A stretch of 64,000 bases of DNA from Acinetobacter beijerinckii CIP 110307 (GCF_000369005.1 NZ_KB849765.1:372001-436000), one strand, 5' to 3'. Positions 1 through 11,100 are shown, counted from the stretch's first letter. Notes: generated by a model from the sequence alone, not told the origin. A program made the numbers and translations.

Positions 1-602
1 AAACATACTGCAAAAAGTACCAATACACTTGATGGAATGAGCATCCATAGCGAGGCTTTATGCTTTTCATATAGATACAACGCGCCCAACAATCCCATAA
101 TTAGGAAAGTTGAAAGATTATTGGGCTGTCCGAAATTGGCATAAGGTCTACTGCCTTTTAAAGCCATTACCCATCCAAAATGTGACTCCCAATTTAACCA
201 CTGTATCACCGCAAACAAACCACTTATGAAAGCCACACATAAAACCGTATAGCTCAATCCCGTCATAATTCGTTCACGTTTTTCATTATTAGAAGCAACG
301 TTATATCCGCTTATGATCATTAACCAAAAAACTAAAAGATATGAAAAGCTAAGAAACGCAACACTAAAATCAGTGATTAATCCAAAACTGAACTGAATCA
401 ATGGAATGAGTAGAAAAGGAATCAGCCAAATCTGAGGTCTTGCAAGCTTTATATTTTGATTCAGAAATAATCCTAGTATTGCTAGCGCAGCAGCAAAGCT
501 CGATAGCTCACTCGAAAAAGTCACCCACGGATAGGTATGAAACGGTGATAGCCAAGCAAAACTGATAAAAATAATGGCGAAGAAAAAGCATAATGCTTGC
601 AT
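1..602 (-). CDS. pglL: PglL-type O-oligosaccharyltransferase, N-terminal part (cut by left edge)
   Basis: About 200 N-terminal residues are visible and the frame stays open to the left edge. The product is a polytopic inner-membrane protein with at least five hydrophobic segments. The stretch PYANFGQPNNLSTFL (GQPNN at about residues 158-162) is the conserved periplasmic motif of PglL/TfpO enzymes, which move a lipid-linked glycan onto Ser/Thr of pilins and other proteins. The catalytic Wzy_C part lies outside the window. The ATG at 602 is the only plausible start because an in-frame TAA lies four codons upstream. No ribosome binding site is visible, and a terminator-like hairpin abuts the start. 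Position after two pilins and tfpZ suggests a pilin-directed enzyme. Neither pilin ends in Ser, so a TfpO-type C-terminal-Ser mechanism is unlikely. Confidence 0.88.
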   Translation of the reverse strand, partial: MQALCFFFAIIFISFAWLSPFHTYPWVTFSSELSSFAAALAILGLFLNQNIKLARPQIWLIPFLLIPLIQFSFGLITDFSVAFLSFSYLLVFWLMIISGYNVASNNEKRERIMTGLSYTVLCVAFISGLFAVIQWLNWESHFGWVMALKGSRPYANFGQPNNLSTFLIMGLLGALYLYEKHKASLWMLIPSSVLVLFAVC

Positions 603-610
603 ATTTGCGA

Positions 611-653
611 ATTAAAAAAAGAGCTTGGTTGTATTATACAACGAAGCTCTTTT
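611..653 (-). terminator. Terminator-like stem-loop between tfpZ and pglL
   Basis: Reading on the minus strand, arms AAAAGAGCTT/AAGCTCTTTT (10 bp) enclose an inner stem GTTGTAT/ATACAAC (7 bp) and a run of seven T. The T-run ends about 12 nt before the pglL ATG. The form is that of a strong intrinsic terminator for tfpZ, so pglL must depend on read-through or on a very short own leader. Confidence 0.72.
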
Positions 654-682
654 AAACAAATTTGTTCTTTAACAGAAGTAAA

Positions 683-1417
683 CTATTTCCAAGGACGCAA
701 GTCTACAATTTTAACAACCTCACCTTTTTCCTTATTGACGAGGACAGTCATGTCTACTGCATTAGCTTTGAGTGGGACATAACCTGTGGCTTGAGGGTAT
801 ATAGACAAAGTAGACTTGACTAAGGATTTATCGTTATATTTATACAACTCTTTAAGATGAATAGCTTTCTGTTGTAATCGATTGGTTTGATTCGATAAAG
901 GCGAATACAAATTAGGCCGCTGAGCAATATCTATACCAGAAAAAACAGACTCAAAGGTTATTTTATTATTTTCTTCAACATTTTTTGGCGCACTCGCTGA
1001 AACCCATTGAGGATAAAACCAAGATGGATTTTGATACTGTTGCTGTGCTTTTGCAATATTTCGATTATCTATTTCATTGACTCGAACATTATCAAAACGA
1101 TCAACATTAAATACCAACCATACGGGGCGTCCTTGAGAGATAGTCCATAAACCGTAACTAAGTGCAGACACTTGCAAGATAACAATAATTGTTAAATCGA
1201 AAACTAATGTTTTTTTACCTTCTTTATATACTAGCAGCGTTAACAAGGGCCCTAGAATCACATCTATCGCCAACATCATTAAGAATATATGGGTAACACC
1301 TACAGCCTTTGCTAAAGGTGCTGGGTACCAAATAAAAAAAACAAGAGCGATAACTAGTAATGCAATACCTATTGAAATCAATCCGTGAATTAAAAATGCT
1401 TTTATACGCGAAGACAT
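683..1417 (-). CDS. tfpZ: TfpZ-family type IV pilin accessory protein
   Basis: A 244-residue membrane protein with three or four hydrophobic helices in the first 110 residues (about 8-30, 36-62, 72-94), then a soluble, probably periplasmic domain. The opening and the motif LAIDVILGPLLTLLVYK are typical of TfpZ/FimB pilin accessory proteins, which sit beside pilin genes in Moraxellaceae and Pseudomonas and affect pilin assembly or modification by an unknown mechanism. It starts 45 nt after the second pilin gene and precedes pglL on the same strand, so it is probably co-transcribed with that pilin. A GGAG lies about 14 nt before the ATG, a longer spacing than usual. Family assignment is firm; biochemical role is not established. 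Confidence 0.8.
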   Translation of the reverse strand: MSSRIKAFLIHGLISIGIALLVIALVFFIWYPAPLAKAVGVTHIFLMMLAIDVILGPLLTLLVYKEGKKTLVFDLTIIVILQVSALSYGLWTISQGRPVWLVFNVDRFDNVRVNEIDNRNIAKAQQQYQNPSWFYPQWVSASAPKNVEENNKITFESVFSGIDIAQRPNLYSPLSNQTNRLQQKAIHLKELYKYNDKSLVKSTLSIYPQATGYVPLKANAVDMTVLVNKEKGEVVKIVDLRPWK

Positions 1418-1462
1418 AATTATTCTTAATACTCCATTTCTTAAACCACAATATTCTATTCA

Positions 1463-1987
1463 TTAAAGCATATAGCGACAATTACTCGGAATATACTTAT
1501 ATGCATTAATTGAACGCACCCCACACCCCCAAACAATAGGCTGACCAGGCACAACTGCAGCACTTGGTCGAGCTGATCCACTGACACTTCCAGAGCCTGG
1601 AGTAAGTACGATATTTGAACTTAGATTGGTGTTTATGACACCATTGTATTGAATTTCTATGCTTCCTTCATCCATAACTGGTGTAGCTAGATTTGCAATT
1701 CCAGAAATACTTATACTTGCGACATTTTCAGTTGGGGTAAACTGATAAGAGTACGAACCAGCTAGATTAGGACCAGTGCCACTGTATGAAACTATATTAC
1801 CACTGATCATATAACCTAATGTCTCTACTACTGCTAGTTTTGCTTCGCTAGCAAGCACCAAACCTTCCGAAACTTTCGTTCTAACCGTGTAGTTTTGATA
1901 AGCAGGAATAGCAATAGCTGCAAGAATACCAATTATTGCAACTACTAGCATTAACTCAATCAAGGTAAATCCTTTTATATTTTTCAT
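1463..1987 (-). CDS. Type IV pilin (second copy, PilA/ComP-like)
   Basis: 174 residues with a class III leader: MKNIKG, then FTLIEL, with predicted prepilin peptidase cleavage between Gly6 and Phe7, Glu at mature position 5, and the hydrophobic N-terminal alpha helix. The C-terminus carries the paired-Cys D-loop (WGC...SNCRYML). It resembles the upstream 180-residue pilin through the helix but differs in the globular head. The ribosome binding site is weak (GGTTGAA about 10 nt upstream) and the upstream sigma-54-like element has a degenerate -12 box. It may therefore be less expressed, or serve another role such as the DNA-uptake pilin ComP. Which pilin makes the major fibre cannot be told from sequence. 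Confidence 0.92.
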   Translation of the reverse strand: MKNIKGFTLIELMLVVAIIGILAAIAIPAYQNYTVRTKVSEGLVLASEAKLAVVETLGYMISGNIVSYSGTGPNLAGSYSYQFTPTENVASISISGIANLATPVMDEGSIEIQYNGVINTNLSSNIVLTPGSGSVSGSARPSAAVVPGQPIVWGCGVRSINAYKYIPSNCRYML

Positions 1988-2026
1988 TATTCAACCACTT
2001 TTCAACCATTAAGTGATTTATATAAC

Positions 2027-2042
2027 TACAAATTTGATGCCA
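2027..2042 (-). promoter_or_regulatory. Degenerate sigma-54-like promoter of the second pilin
   Basis: TGGCATCAAATTTGTA on the minus strand has the -24 TGGCA box at correct spacing, but GT instead of GC at -12. It lies about 40 nt before the second pilin start, a layout similar to that of the first pilin. Weak call. Confidence 0.35.
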
Positions 2043-2150
2043 ACTTTATTTTCAATATATAACAATAACTTAAAACATATAAAAAAATTATATTAACAAA
2101 ATTTGTCAAAAACTCACAATAAAATTACTTATATTACAACTTTCAAGATA

Positions 2151-2182
2151 ATAAAAAACGCATCCGAAGATGCGCTTTTTAT
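2151..2182 (-). terminator. Intrinsic terminator after the first pilin gene
   Basis: Stem CGCATC/GATGCG with the stable loop TTCG, extended by G/C and A/T pairs and followed on the minus strand by six T. It starts 17 nt past the pilin stop, which makes the first pilin essentially monocistronic. Confidence 0.85.
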
Positions 2183-2198
2183 TATAAAAATTAGTTAA

Positions 2199-2741
2199 TT
2201 AGTTTGCATAACGGCAGTTAGCAGGTACATATTTGAATGCTGCCTCAGCACCAGATGCTAAAGTACAACCCCAAACAATTGGCTGACCTTGAACCAACGC
2301 TGTAGGTGGTAAACCAGTTGTTGCACTAGCTACCGCTCCACTACCTGGAACTAAACGAATAGTCGAAGCTAATGAAGTAGCTAATTGACCAGCATAAGTA
2401 ATTGTAATAACACCAGATGTATTTAAAACTGGAGCTGTTACATTGGTAATTTCAGCAATTGCAATTGAAGCAACATTCTCACCTGCAGTATATTCATAAC
2501 CATAAGAACCAGCAACTGAAGCACCTGTACCAGCATAAGCAGCAACAGTACCAGAGTTACGAGTTGAGAAAGTTTCCGCAACAGCTGTTTTCGCAGCATT
2601 TGCTAAAGTTAGACCTTCGGTTACTTTTGTACGTACTGTATAACTTTGGTAAGCAGGAATCGCAATTGCAGCCAAAATACCGATAATCGCTACAACGATC
2701 ATCAATTCGATTAGAGTAAAACCCTTTTGCATTGATTTCAT
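2199..2741 (-). CDS. pilA: Major type IV pilin PilA
   Basis: 180 residues. The leader MKSMQKG precedes [18 protein letters not shown], the canonical processed N-terminal helix with Glu5 of the mature pilin. The C-terminal disulfide loop runs from WGC to [13 protein letters not shown] seven nt upstream supports the ATG at 2741 over the internal ATG at 2732. A good sigma-54 element lies upstream and a strong terminator downstream, the usual setting of a highly expressed major pilin. The fibre drives twitching, adhesion and, in Acinetobacter, DNA uptake. The last residue is Asn, not Ser, so this is not a TfpO-type C-terminally glycosylated pilin. The neighbouring pglL may instead modify an internal Ser/Thr, as for ComP. 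Confidence 0.95.
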   Translation of the reverse strand: MKSMQKGFTLIELMIVVAIIGILAAIAIPAYQSYTVRTKVTEGLTLANAAKTAVAETFSTRNSGTVAAYAGTGASVAGSYGYEYTAGENVASIAIAEITNVTAPVLNTSGVITITYAGQLATSLASTIRLVPGSGAVASATTGLPPTALVQGQPIVWGCTLASGAEAAFKYVPANCRYAN

Positions 2742-3137
2742 AACATTTCTCCAATGTATAAATTTTTTATAAGCTTTTTTCAGCTACTTAGTATTTAGCA
2801 TGTTTTATGCCAGTCCTTAGCTTAGCCAATTTTAACTCAAAAAAACAGAGACTTAAACAATATTCCTTTTGATTATTCTTAGCGCAATTTAGACGCTTAA
2901 TGAAAAAAAATGACAATAAATGTCATATTTCACACTAAATTATTAACCTCCCCATCCATTAACTTTGATTATTTTCTAAGACTAGTCAAATTGAGCGAAA
3001 TCGATCACACAAAAAAATATTATTTTTTATTTACCACTCATCGGATTGATTACAACATAAATGGGCTTTTAAACAAAATAAGTGATCTATATACAACTAA
3101 AAAAAAACCAAATGCCTAAAGTACATTCAACATCACT
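2742..3137. other. Intergenic region between pilA and the TPM/LemA genes
   Basis: 396 AT-rich bases. The pilA-proximal third holds the sigma-54 promoter; PilR-type enhancer sites would be expected upstream but I cannot define them. A reading frame at 2910-3119 (+) has no ribosome binding site and no recognisable product. A weak stem-loop sits at the TPM gene end. Confidence 0.6.
2797..2812 (-). promoter_or_regulatory. Sigma-54 (-24/-12) promoter of pilA
   Basis: TGGCATAAAACATGCT on the minus strand matches TGGCAC-N5-TTGCW with the invariant GG and GC exactly 10 nt apart. The predicted start of transcription is about 45 nt before the pilA ATG. PilA genes in related genera are transcribed by RpoN with the PilSR two-component system, which is known for the family and not shown here. 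Confidence 0.8.
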
Positions 3138-3142
3138 TTAGT
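3097..3142 (-). terminator. Weak terminator candidate after the second TPM gene
   Basis: Arms CTAAAGT/ACTTTAG with a 12-nt loop overlap the stop codon. A run of T follows only after about 10 more bases on the minus strand, so efficiency is doubtful. Confidence 0.35.
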
Positions 3143-3698
3143 TGAGAATAATAGGCTCATTTGGCAGTTCATTTTGATCGTTAATATCTAACTTTACATA
3201 GTACTGATCTAAAATCTGTCCAATTTCGATGACACCTTTTGTCACCGCTGGTAGATATTGCTTTTGAGCAAGCAGCAAGACCATGCTCTGGCAAATCTCG
3301 TTCCAAATTTCAGTCTGTGTCGCGTTTTTTAAGCCACGATCAATGATGATTTCGACTTTACGCTCACATAGGTTCAGATAAAGTAGCACTCCACTATTAA
3401 GCTCGGTATCCCACACTCCTAATTCAGCAAACAATTGTTGTGCGCGTAATCTAGTATTTTGCTGATAAGCCTGTGAGCAAGGTATATGTCCCTCAATCAC
3501 CACCTGTATTTCACCTACATGCCCTTTTTCAGCTTGCTGCACAGCTTGGGCAATTTGTTGTCGATCTTGTTTAGTAAAATATCGATGTGTCGATGAAATA
3601 TAAAAGAAATGCTTAAACCAGCGTTTTAAACTTGGTTGTACATAGTCATCCAGTTTCGGCTGAGTAATGATTTCTGTTGTATCTGTCTTAGTTACCAT
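3138..3698 (-). CDS. TPM-domain protein without signal peptide
   Basis: 186 residues with a single TPM (YgcG-like) domain at about residues 35-165, including the strands EIQVVIEG and GVLLYLNLCERKVEIIIDRG. No signal peptide or clear membrane segment is visible, unlike the secreted TPM protein just upstream. The start ATG overlaps the stop of that gene (ATGGTAA), which points to translational coupling. In many bacteria LemA, a glycine-rich TPM protein and this short TPM protein form a three-gene set. TPM domains have been linked to phosphatase activity in plants and to membrane stress in bacteria, but the role here is unknown. Confidence 0.8.
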   Translation of the reverse strand: MVTKTDTTEIITQPKLDDYVQPSLKRWFKHFFYISSTHRYFTKQDRQQIAQAVQQAEKGHVGEIQVVIEGHIPCSQAYQQNTRLRAQQLFAELGVWDTELNSGVLLYLNLCERKVEIIIDRGLKNATQTEIWNEICQSMVLLLAQKQYLPAVTKGVIEIGQILDQYYVKLDINDQNELPNEPIILN

Positions 3699-4747
3699 GA
3701 TCCTGATGCGCCTCCCCCGCCAAAACTACCGCCGCCGCCGCTATAACCACCGCCACTGCCGCCGCCAAAACCACCTCCACCGCCACCGCGACCACCGCCC
3801 GATAGAAAGGTTTGGAAAATAAGTTGAGCAAGTGAAGTGATCAGTAAAAAGAAAATACCGACTCCAAGCAATAAGCTCATGAGAAAACCTGCACCGTTAA
3901 CTAAACCAGCAACTGTAGCAGCCACAGCAGCCGTTGATGCACTTAATCGCTTGCCAACGATAAATGATCCGACTACACCTGCAATCAAGATAAATATTGC
4001 CATCATAAGGGTACTATCTTTTGCTTGTTGAGCTTGTATCGCTTGTTCATGGCGCTCTTTGAGTTCTTGAGCAGATTGTTGTGCGATTTCTGGATCTAAA
4101 TTAACAATTCGGGTGACTTCATCCAGACCTGCCGAAATGCCTTGTGCATACTGCCCTTGTTTAAAATAAGGGGTGATCTGATTTCGGATAATTCGGCTCA
4201 ATACCACATCAGGTAATACACCCTCTAAACCATAACCTGTAAGTATTTGAATGTTGCGATCATTCACCGCAATTGCTATTAATAAGCCATTATCACGTTT
4301 GGCAGAACCTAACTGCCACTTCTCTCCTGTACGCAGTGCAAAATCAAAAATCGCTTCCTGCCCAGTCGTTGGAACAATAATCACACCGATTTGAGCTTTG
4401 CCTTGCTGATACAGACTGAGAATTTTCTTATTGAGTTGCTGTATTTCAGCATCACTTAGCACTTTTGCTTGATCAATCACAGGCTGATTTAGAGTTGGTA
4501 AACCACGAATTGATTCACCTTCCTGCATATCATTGATGACCGTGGGCAATACAGGTGTTTCAGCAGGCTTTTGCGATGGTACAGTAGAAGTATTTTTTTG
4601 CTGATCTTGAATGATTTTCGCTGCGACAATTACGTCACTTTGATCTGTTGCTGTTGCAACCTCAGCCCGAACGGTATGCTGAAAACAAAGCAGCGCAAAA
4701 AAAATAATCAAAACATATTTTATTTTTTGCGTTAATTTTATCAACAT
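3692..4747 (-). CDS. Secreted/membrane TPM-domain protein with glycine-rich tail (YgcG-like)
   Basis: About 351 residues from the ATG at 4747, chosen because GGGAG stands 6 nt before it; a longer frame from a TTG at 4780 lacks such a site. Order: signal peptide or anchor (residues 1-28), TPM domain (about 80-220, with AQIGVIIVPTTGQEAIFDFALR and LLIAIAVNDRNIQILTGYGLEG), two close transmembrane segments (about 245-315), then a tail almost wholly of Gly with scattered Ser, Phe and Arg, ending GSW. The tail gives a locally GC-rich stretch at 3700-3810. It lies 36 nt after lemA and overlaps the next TPM gene, so the three are very likely one operon. Confidence 0.85.
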   Translation of the reverse strand: MLIKLTQKIKYVLIIFFALLCFQHTVRAEVATATDQSDVIVAAKIIQDQQKNTSTVPSQKPAETPVLPTVINDMQEGESIRGLPTLNQPVIDQAKVLSDAEIQQLNKKILSLYQQGKAQIGVIIVPTTGQEAIFDFALRTGEKWQLGSAKRDNGLLIAIAVNDRNIQILTGYGLEGVLPDVVLSRIIRNQITPYFKQGQYAQGISAGLDEVTRIVNLDPEIAQQSAQELKERHEQAIQAQQAKDSTLMMAIFILIAGVVGSFIVGKRLSASTAAVAATVAGLVNGAGFLMSLLLGVGIFFLLITSLAQLIFQTFLSGGGRGGGGGGFGGGSGGGYSGGGGSFGGGGASGSW

Positions 4748-4783
4748 ACCGAACTCCCTATCTTTTAAAAACAGTTTCAACTA

Positions 4784-5374
4784 TTAGTTAAATGAAACTG
4801 TTGGGGCTAGTTGTGCTGATTGCTCTGCTTTAAAGTTCTCTTTGGTTTTCATCCCAATGACTTTTGCTGTCATCACTTGAGGGAACTGACGAACGTAAGA
4901 ATTATAATCTTGGACAGTCGTGATATAACGATTGCGTGCCACAGCAATGCGATTTTCAGTTCCTTCTAATTGAGCTTGTAAATCCCGAAAGTTTTCATTG
5001 GCTTTGAGATCAGGATAGTTTTCTGAAACAGCAATCAAACGAGATAGCGCACCTGTTAATTGGCTTTGCGCTTGTTGATATTTCTCAAACAAAGCTGGAT
5101 CTTCCAATACTTCTTTATCGACTTTTAAACCTGCTACATTTGAACGTGCTTGGGTCACCTCTGTAAGCACTTGTTCTTCATGTTTAGCATAACCTTTCAC
5201 CACATTAACAAGATTTGGAACAAGGTCAGCACGGCGCTGATATTGGTTCTGTACTTCTGACCAAGAAGCACTGACTGCCTCATCTTTGACTTGTAAGGTG
5301 TTATAACCGCAACCTGTAAATAGCAGTGTACTTGCTAATACTGTTGCAAGAGCGGTGTGTTTGATCATTTTCAT
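4784..5374 (-). CDS. lemA: LemA family lipoprotein
   Basis: 196 residues beginning with a lipoprotein signal (lipobox LLFTGC, Cys at about 22), then the helical LemA domain with the family segments NQYQRRADLVPNLVNVVKGY and YNSYVRQFP. LemA proteins are coiled-coil bundles that face the periplasm and are of unknown biochemical function. They usually neighbour YgcG-like TPM genes, as here. GAGGA stands 9 nt before the ATG. It is the first gene of a likely lemA-TPM-TPM operon. No specific regulatory site stands out upstream. Confidence 0.92.
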   Translation of the reverse strand: MKMIKHTALATVLASTLLFTGCGYNTLQVKDEAVSASWSEVQNQYQRRADLVPNLVNVVKGYAKHEEQVLTEVTQARSNVAGLKVDKEVLEDPALFEKYQQAQSQLTGALSRLIAVSENYPDLKANENFRDLQAQLEGTENRIAVARNRYITTVQDYNSYVRQFPQVMTAKVIGMKTKENFKAEQSAQLAPTVSFN

Positions 5375-5480
5375 AAAAATTTATCCTCAAGTTTTTCTTT
5401 ATATTTTTTGCGATAATTCATTGTAATGAGATTTTTTGCAGGCTGTGTAACATTTATTTAAGTTGATTTATATTTAGATT

Positions 5481-5520
5481 AAATAAAAAAGGCATTACCC
5501 AATCATGTTGATGTAATGCC
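5481..5520 (-). terminator. Intrinsic terminator after the PF10118 gene
   Basis: Perfect 8-bp arms GGCATTAC/GTAATGCC with a 14-nt loop, followed on the minus strand by six T and an AT-rich stretch. It separates the hydrolase gene from lemA. Confidence 0.75.
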
Positions 5521-5552
5521 GCGCTAAGCTTTTTTGATATTTTAAAAGTTTA

Positions 5553-6443
5553 TTAGCTATAAATTTTAGAAGCAGTCTCTTCTTGAAAACTAATCATGCC
5601 ATATTCATCAGCCATTCGCGCTTTCCAATAATTGACCAATTTCGTGTAATCATGTTTGGCGGGGTGAAAATCTGCTTGGTAATAAGACAAATATTCTGGA
5701 ATTAATTGCAAAAGCATTTTACTCACCAGATACACACCAAATAGATTACCACCTAACTTCGGAATACTTTTCCACTTATCTTGCCAAATTAAACGCGAGG
5801 TTGCGTAGAAAGTTAAACTCGCAAATCCAGTCGTCACACTGCGCATCAACAAACGGCGAATGCGATCATCTCCATATACTTCTTGATAAACATCAAACGC
5901 CACTGAACGATGTTCGATTTCTTCGATCGCATGCCAAACCCAAAGTTTCATCGCATCTTCGTCGAGTGTACTTAAAATTTCTGGATGTTTAAGAATATAA
6001 CCACCAAGCATCGCGGTAAAATGTTCAAATGCACAGGTTAAAGCGAGCTGTAATTTCGGATGCGCTTTTCTTAAAGTGTCGTCCTGCTTTGCCAACCACG
6101 CTTGAAAACGATCAAGCTGATAATCATCCCTACGCCAAGCATCATTAAATTCAGTATGCGCTTTAGAATGCATCGCTTCTTGCCCAATAAATGCTGCGAT
6201 CTGCGCTTGTAATTTGGGATCAGTTACTTTGTCTCGCACATTACGTACGCTATTTACAAAAAATTGCTCACCTATTGGAAAGGTTGAAGACAGCGCAGTC
6301 AGCAAATGCGACATAAATGGGGAGTTTGCAAAATAATGCCGTTTAATTTTTTTAGGGTTAAATTGCAAGCGTCGTACAGTGATACCCAAAGCTTTGGGAC
6401 GATTTAAATAGTTTTTTTCCACATTCACATTTGCAAGAGACAT
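5553..6443 (-). CDS. Predicted metal-dependent hydrolase (PF10118 family)
   Basis: About 296 residues. The ATG at 6443 is preferred to the one at 6449 because AGGGA lies 6 nt before it and touches the other. The protein is helical with spaced acidic/His motifs typical of this family (FIGQEAMHSKAHTEFN, CAFEHFTAML, LWVWHAIEEIEHRSVAFDVY). These E...ExxH patterns suggest a ferritin-like di-metal site, although the family name says hydrolase. Such proteins are numerous in Acinetobacter and Pseudomonas and their substrate is unknown. It appears to be a single-gene unit with its own terminator. Confidence 0.82.
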   Translation of the reverse strand: MSLANVNVEKNYLNRPKALGITVRRLQFNPKKIKRHYFANSPFMSHLLTALSSTFPIGEQFFVNSVRNVRDKVTDPKLQAQIAAFIGQEAMHSKAHTEFNDAWRRDDYQLDRFQAWLAKQDDTLRKAHPKLQLALTCAFEHFTAMLGGYILKHPEILSTLDEDAMKLWVWHAIEEIEHRSVAFDVYQEVYGDDRIRRLLMRSVTTGFASLTFYATSRLIWQDKWKSIPKLGGNLFGVYLVSKMLLQLIPEYLSYYQADFHPAKHDYTKLVNYWKARMADEYGMISFQEETASKIYS

Positions 6444-6555
6444 CTTCATTCCCTACATCATTTTCTATACTGTTTTAGAGTATTACGCTGAGAAAACCAT
6501 ATGGACAGGGCAAAAATGCTTAGATCGTTTGCCAAAACTACCAAAAAGATAAGAT

Positions 6556-6592
6556 GTAAAAAAAGCCTGCATATCGCAGACTTCCTTTTTAC
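6556..6592 (-). terminator. Intrinsic terminator of gltBD
   Basis: Stem AAGTCTGC/GCAGGCTT (one G-T pair), loop GATAT, then seven T on the minus strand, about 25 nt after the gltD stop. Confidence 0.82.
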
Positions 6593-6613
6593 AAGCTTTA
6601 CAGTGTATTTCGT

Positions 6614-8068
<1,455 letters not shown>

Positions 8069-8106
8069 TCATCTCTGCACCTGCCTATGTCTTTGCAGTC
8101 GTGGAA

Positions 8107-11100
8107 TTATTGTGGGTCAGCTTGAGTTGTTTTCAAAAGCGTTTGCAAATTAGCAGCTTTCGGTTTTACAAGCCAGAACTTACGACTATAGAAGTCGAAC
8201 TCGTTACGGATTTTATATGCCCAAGCACTTCCTGTTTCTTGAATGTGTTCATCAAGAATACGAAGCAGGTTTTCTTTATGATCTTCCATCGCTTCTGTCG
8301 AGATTCGATTTAAATCAATGAGCTCATGGTTATAGTAGTCAACAAAATCGTTATCAAGGTCAAGCACATAAGCAAAACCACCAGTCATGCCCGCACCAAA
8401 ATTATGACCTACTTTACCAAGTACTGTTACCACACCACCTGTCATATATTCACAACAATGGTCGCCGGCACCCTCAATGACCGCAAATGCACCTGAGTTA
8501 CGAACTGCAAAACGTTCGCCCGCAGTACCCGCAGCAAATACTTTACCGCCAGTCGCACCATACAAACAGGTGTTGCCAATAATTGCTGTATTTTGCGTTT
8601 GGAAAGGCGAACCTTTTGGTGGGAAGATCGATACGCGACCCCCTGCCATACCTTTACCGACATAGTCGTTGGCATCACCCTCAAGTTTGATATGCAAACC
8701 ACCCGCATTCCAAACACCAAGCGATTGACCTGCTGTACCGACAAGATTCATCACAACTGGGCTATTTTCCATACCCAAGTTACCGTAGCGACGTGCGATT
8801 TCACCTGAAATACGCGCTCCAATCGAACGGTCACAGTTACCCACCGTGAAGTTAAACGAACCGCCTGTACCTGCTTCAATAGCTGGCAACATTTCAGCGA
8901 CCATCTTCTCAGCCAATACACCTTTATCAAACGGCGCATTACCTTGAACTTGGCAATACTGCGCTTTACCTTCAGCAGAAGGATGAGAGGTTAATAAAGC
9001 ACTGAGATCAAGATGCGCATGCTTGTCTGTTTCACCCGGTAGAACTTCAAGCAAATCAACACGACCAATCAAGTCTTTAAGTGATGCAACACCTAATGCA
9101 GCTAACAATTCACGCGTTTCTTCAGCAATAAATTTGAAGAAGTTGATTAGCATTTCTGGCTCGCCAATATAATGCTCTTGACGCAAATGATCTTGCTGCG
9201 TTGCAACACCTGTCGCACAGTTATTCAGGTGGCAAATACGCAGGTATTTACAACCTAATGCGATCATTGGTGTAGAACCGAAACCAAAGCTTTCAGCACC
9301 TAAAATTGCTGCTTTGATTACATCCAGACCTGTTTTTAAACCACCATCAGTTTGTACGCGAACCTTACCACGCAAATCATTGACACGTAGTGCTTGATGC
9401 GCCTCACTTAAACCTAATTCCCATGGCGAACCTGCATGGTGAATTGATGAAAGTGGAGATGCCGCTGTACCACCGTCATACCCTGAAATGGTAATGAAGT
9501 CTGCATACGCTTTTGCAACACCTGCCGCAATCGTTCCGACACCCGGCTCAGATACTAATTTCACTGAAACCATTGCTTGAGGATTGACTTGTTTCAAGTC
9601 AAAAATCAATTGTGACAAATCTTCGATTGAGTAAATGTCATGGTGTGGCGGTGGAGAAATCAGCGTCACACCTGGTACTGAGTAACGTAAACGTGCAATT
9701 AAGCCATTCACTTTACCACCTGGTAACTGACCACCTTCACCTGGTTTTGCGCCTTGTGCAACTTTGATCTGCAATACCTCAGCAGAGGTTAAGTACGCAG
9801 GAGTTACACCAAAACGACCTGAAGCGATCTGTTTAATTTTCGAGTTACGGATCGTGCCATAACGTGCAGGGTCTTCACCGCCCTCACCTGAGTTCGAACG
9901 ACCACCAATTGTGTTCATTGCAATGGCAATAGCTTCGTGTGCTTCTGGAGACAATGCTCCCAGAGACATACCCGCAGAGTCGAACCGAGGAAGAATATCT
10001 TCAATGCTTTCAACTTGATCAATAGCAATTGAATTTGTCGTTTTTAACTTAAATAAGTCACGAATCGTAGCGATTGGACGGTTATTAACAAGCTCAGCAT
10101 ATTCTTTAAAGTCTTGGTATTGACCTGAACGTACCGCCTTATGCAGTGAATTAATCACGTCTGGGTTGAACGCATGGTACTCTTTACCAAATACAAATTT
10201 GAGTAAACCACCCTGATCAATTGGCTTACGATGTTGCCAAGCAGTCGTTGCCAATTTCTTTTGGTCATTTTCTAAATCAACAAAAGTTGCACCTTGGATA
10301 CGGCTTGGTACGCCAAGGAAGCATTTATCAACCACTTCAGAAGATAAACCGACCGCTTCAAATAATTGACCGCCACGATAAGAAGCAACTGTAGAAATAC
10401 CCATTTTAGAAAGAACTTTGAGCAAGCCTTTCTCGATACCTTTACGGAAGTTCGCTTGTGCGTGAATTGGATCACCCAACAATTCGCCTTTAGCAACCAA
10501 ATCATTGATGACATCATAAGCTAAGTACGGATAAACCGCTGTCGCACCAAAACCAAGTAATACTGCAAATTGATGTGGATCACGAGCAAAACCAGTTTCA
10601 ACTAAAATGTTCGCATCAGTACGCAAACCAGTTTTAATTAAATGATGGTGAACTGCACCTGTTGCCAATGCTGCATTTGCAGGCAAGTAACCTTCACGGA
10701 AATTTTTATCCGTTAATACAATGAGTGTTTTACCATCACGAACAGCTTGAGCAGCCTCTTCACAAATACGCGCAATTGCTGCTTGTAAGCCTTCGGCTTC
10801 TGCATAGTTCAAATCGATATCGACAACGCCATAACCTTCACGTTCTTTTTCAACATCACGAAGTTGCTGCATTTTTGAGTTTGACAATACAGGACTTGAA
10901 ATAATGATGCGGTCAGCGTGCTCAGGACCTTGTTCGAATACGTTTTGTTCACGACCTAAACACGTTTCCAAAGACATCACGATCGATTCACGTAATGGAT
11001 CGATTGGTGGATTTGTGACTTGTGCAAACTGTTGGCGGAAATAGTCAGACACATGACGTACTTGACGCGACAATACAGCCATTGGCGTATCATCACCCAT

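Noticed and set aside
2910..3119. 69-aa frame on the plus strand before pilA
   Set aside because: No ribosome site, AT-driven composition and antisense to the pilA regulatory region.
3700..3810. GC-rich repeat-like stretch, possible tandem repeat
   Set aside because: It is explained by the glycine-rich tail of the TPM protein.
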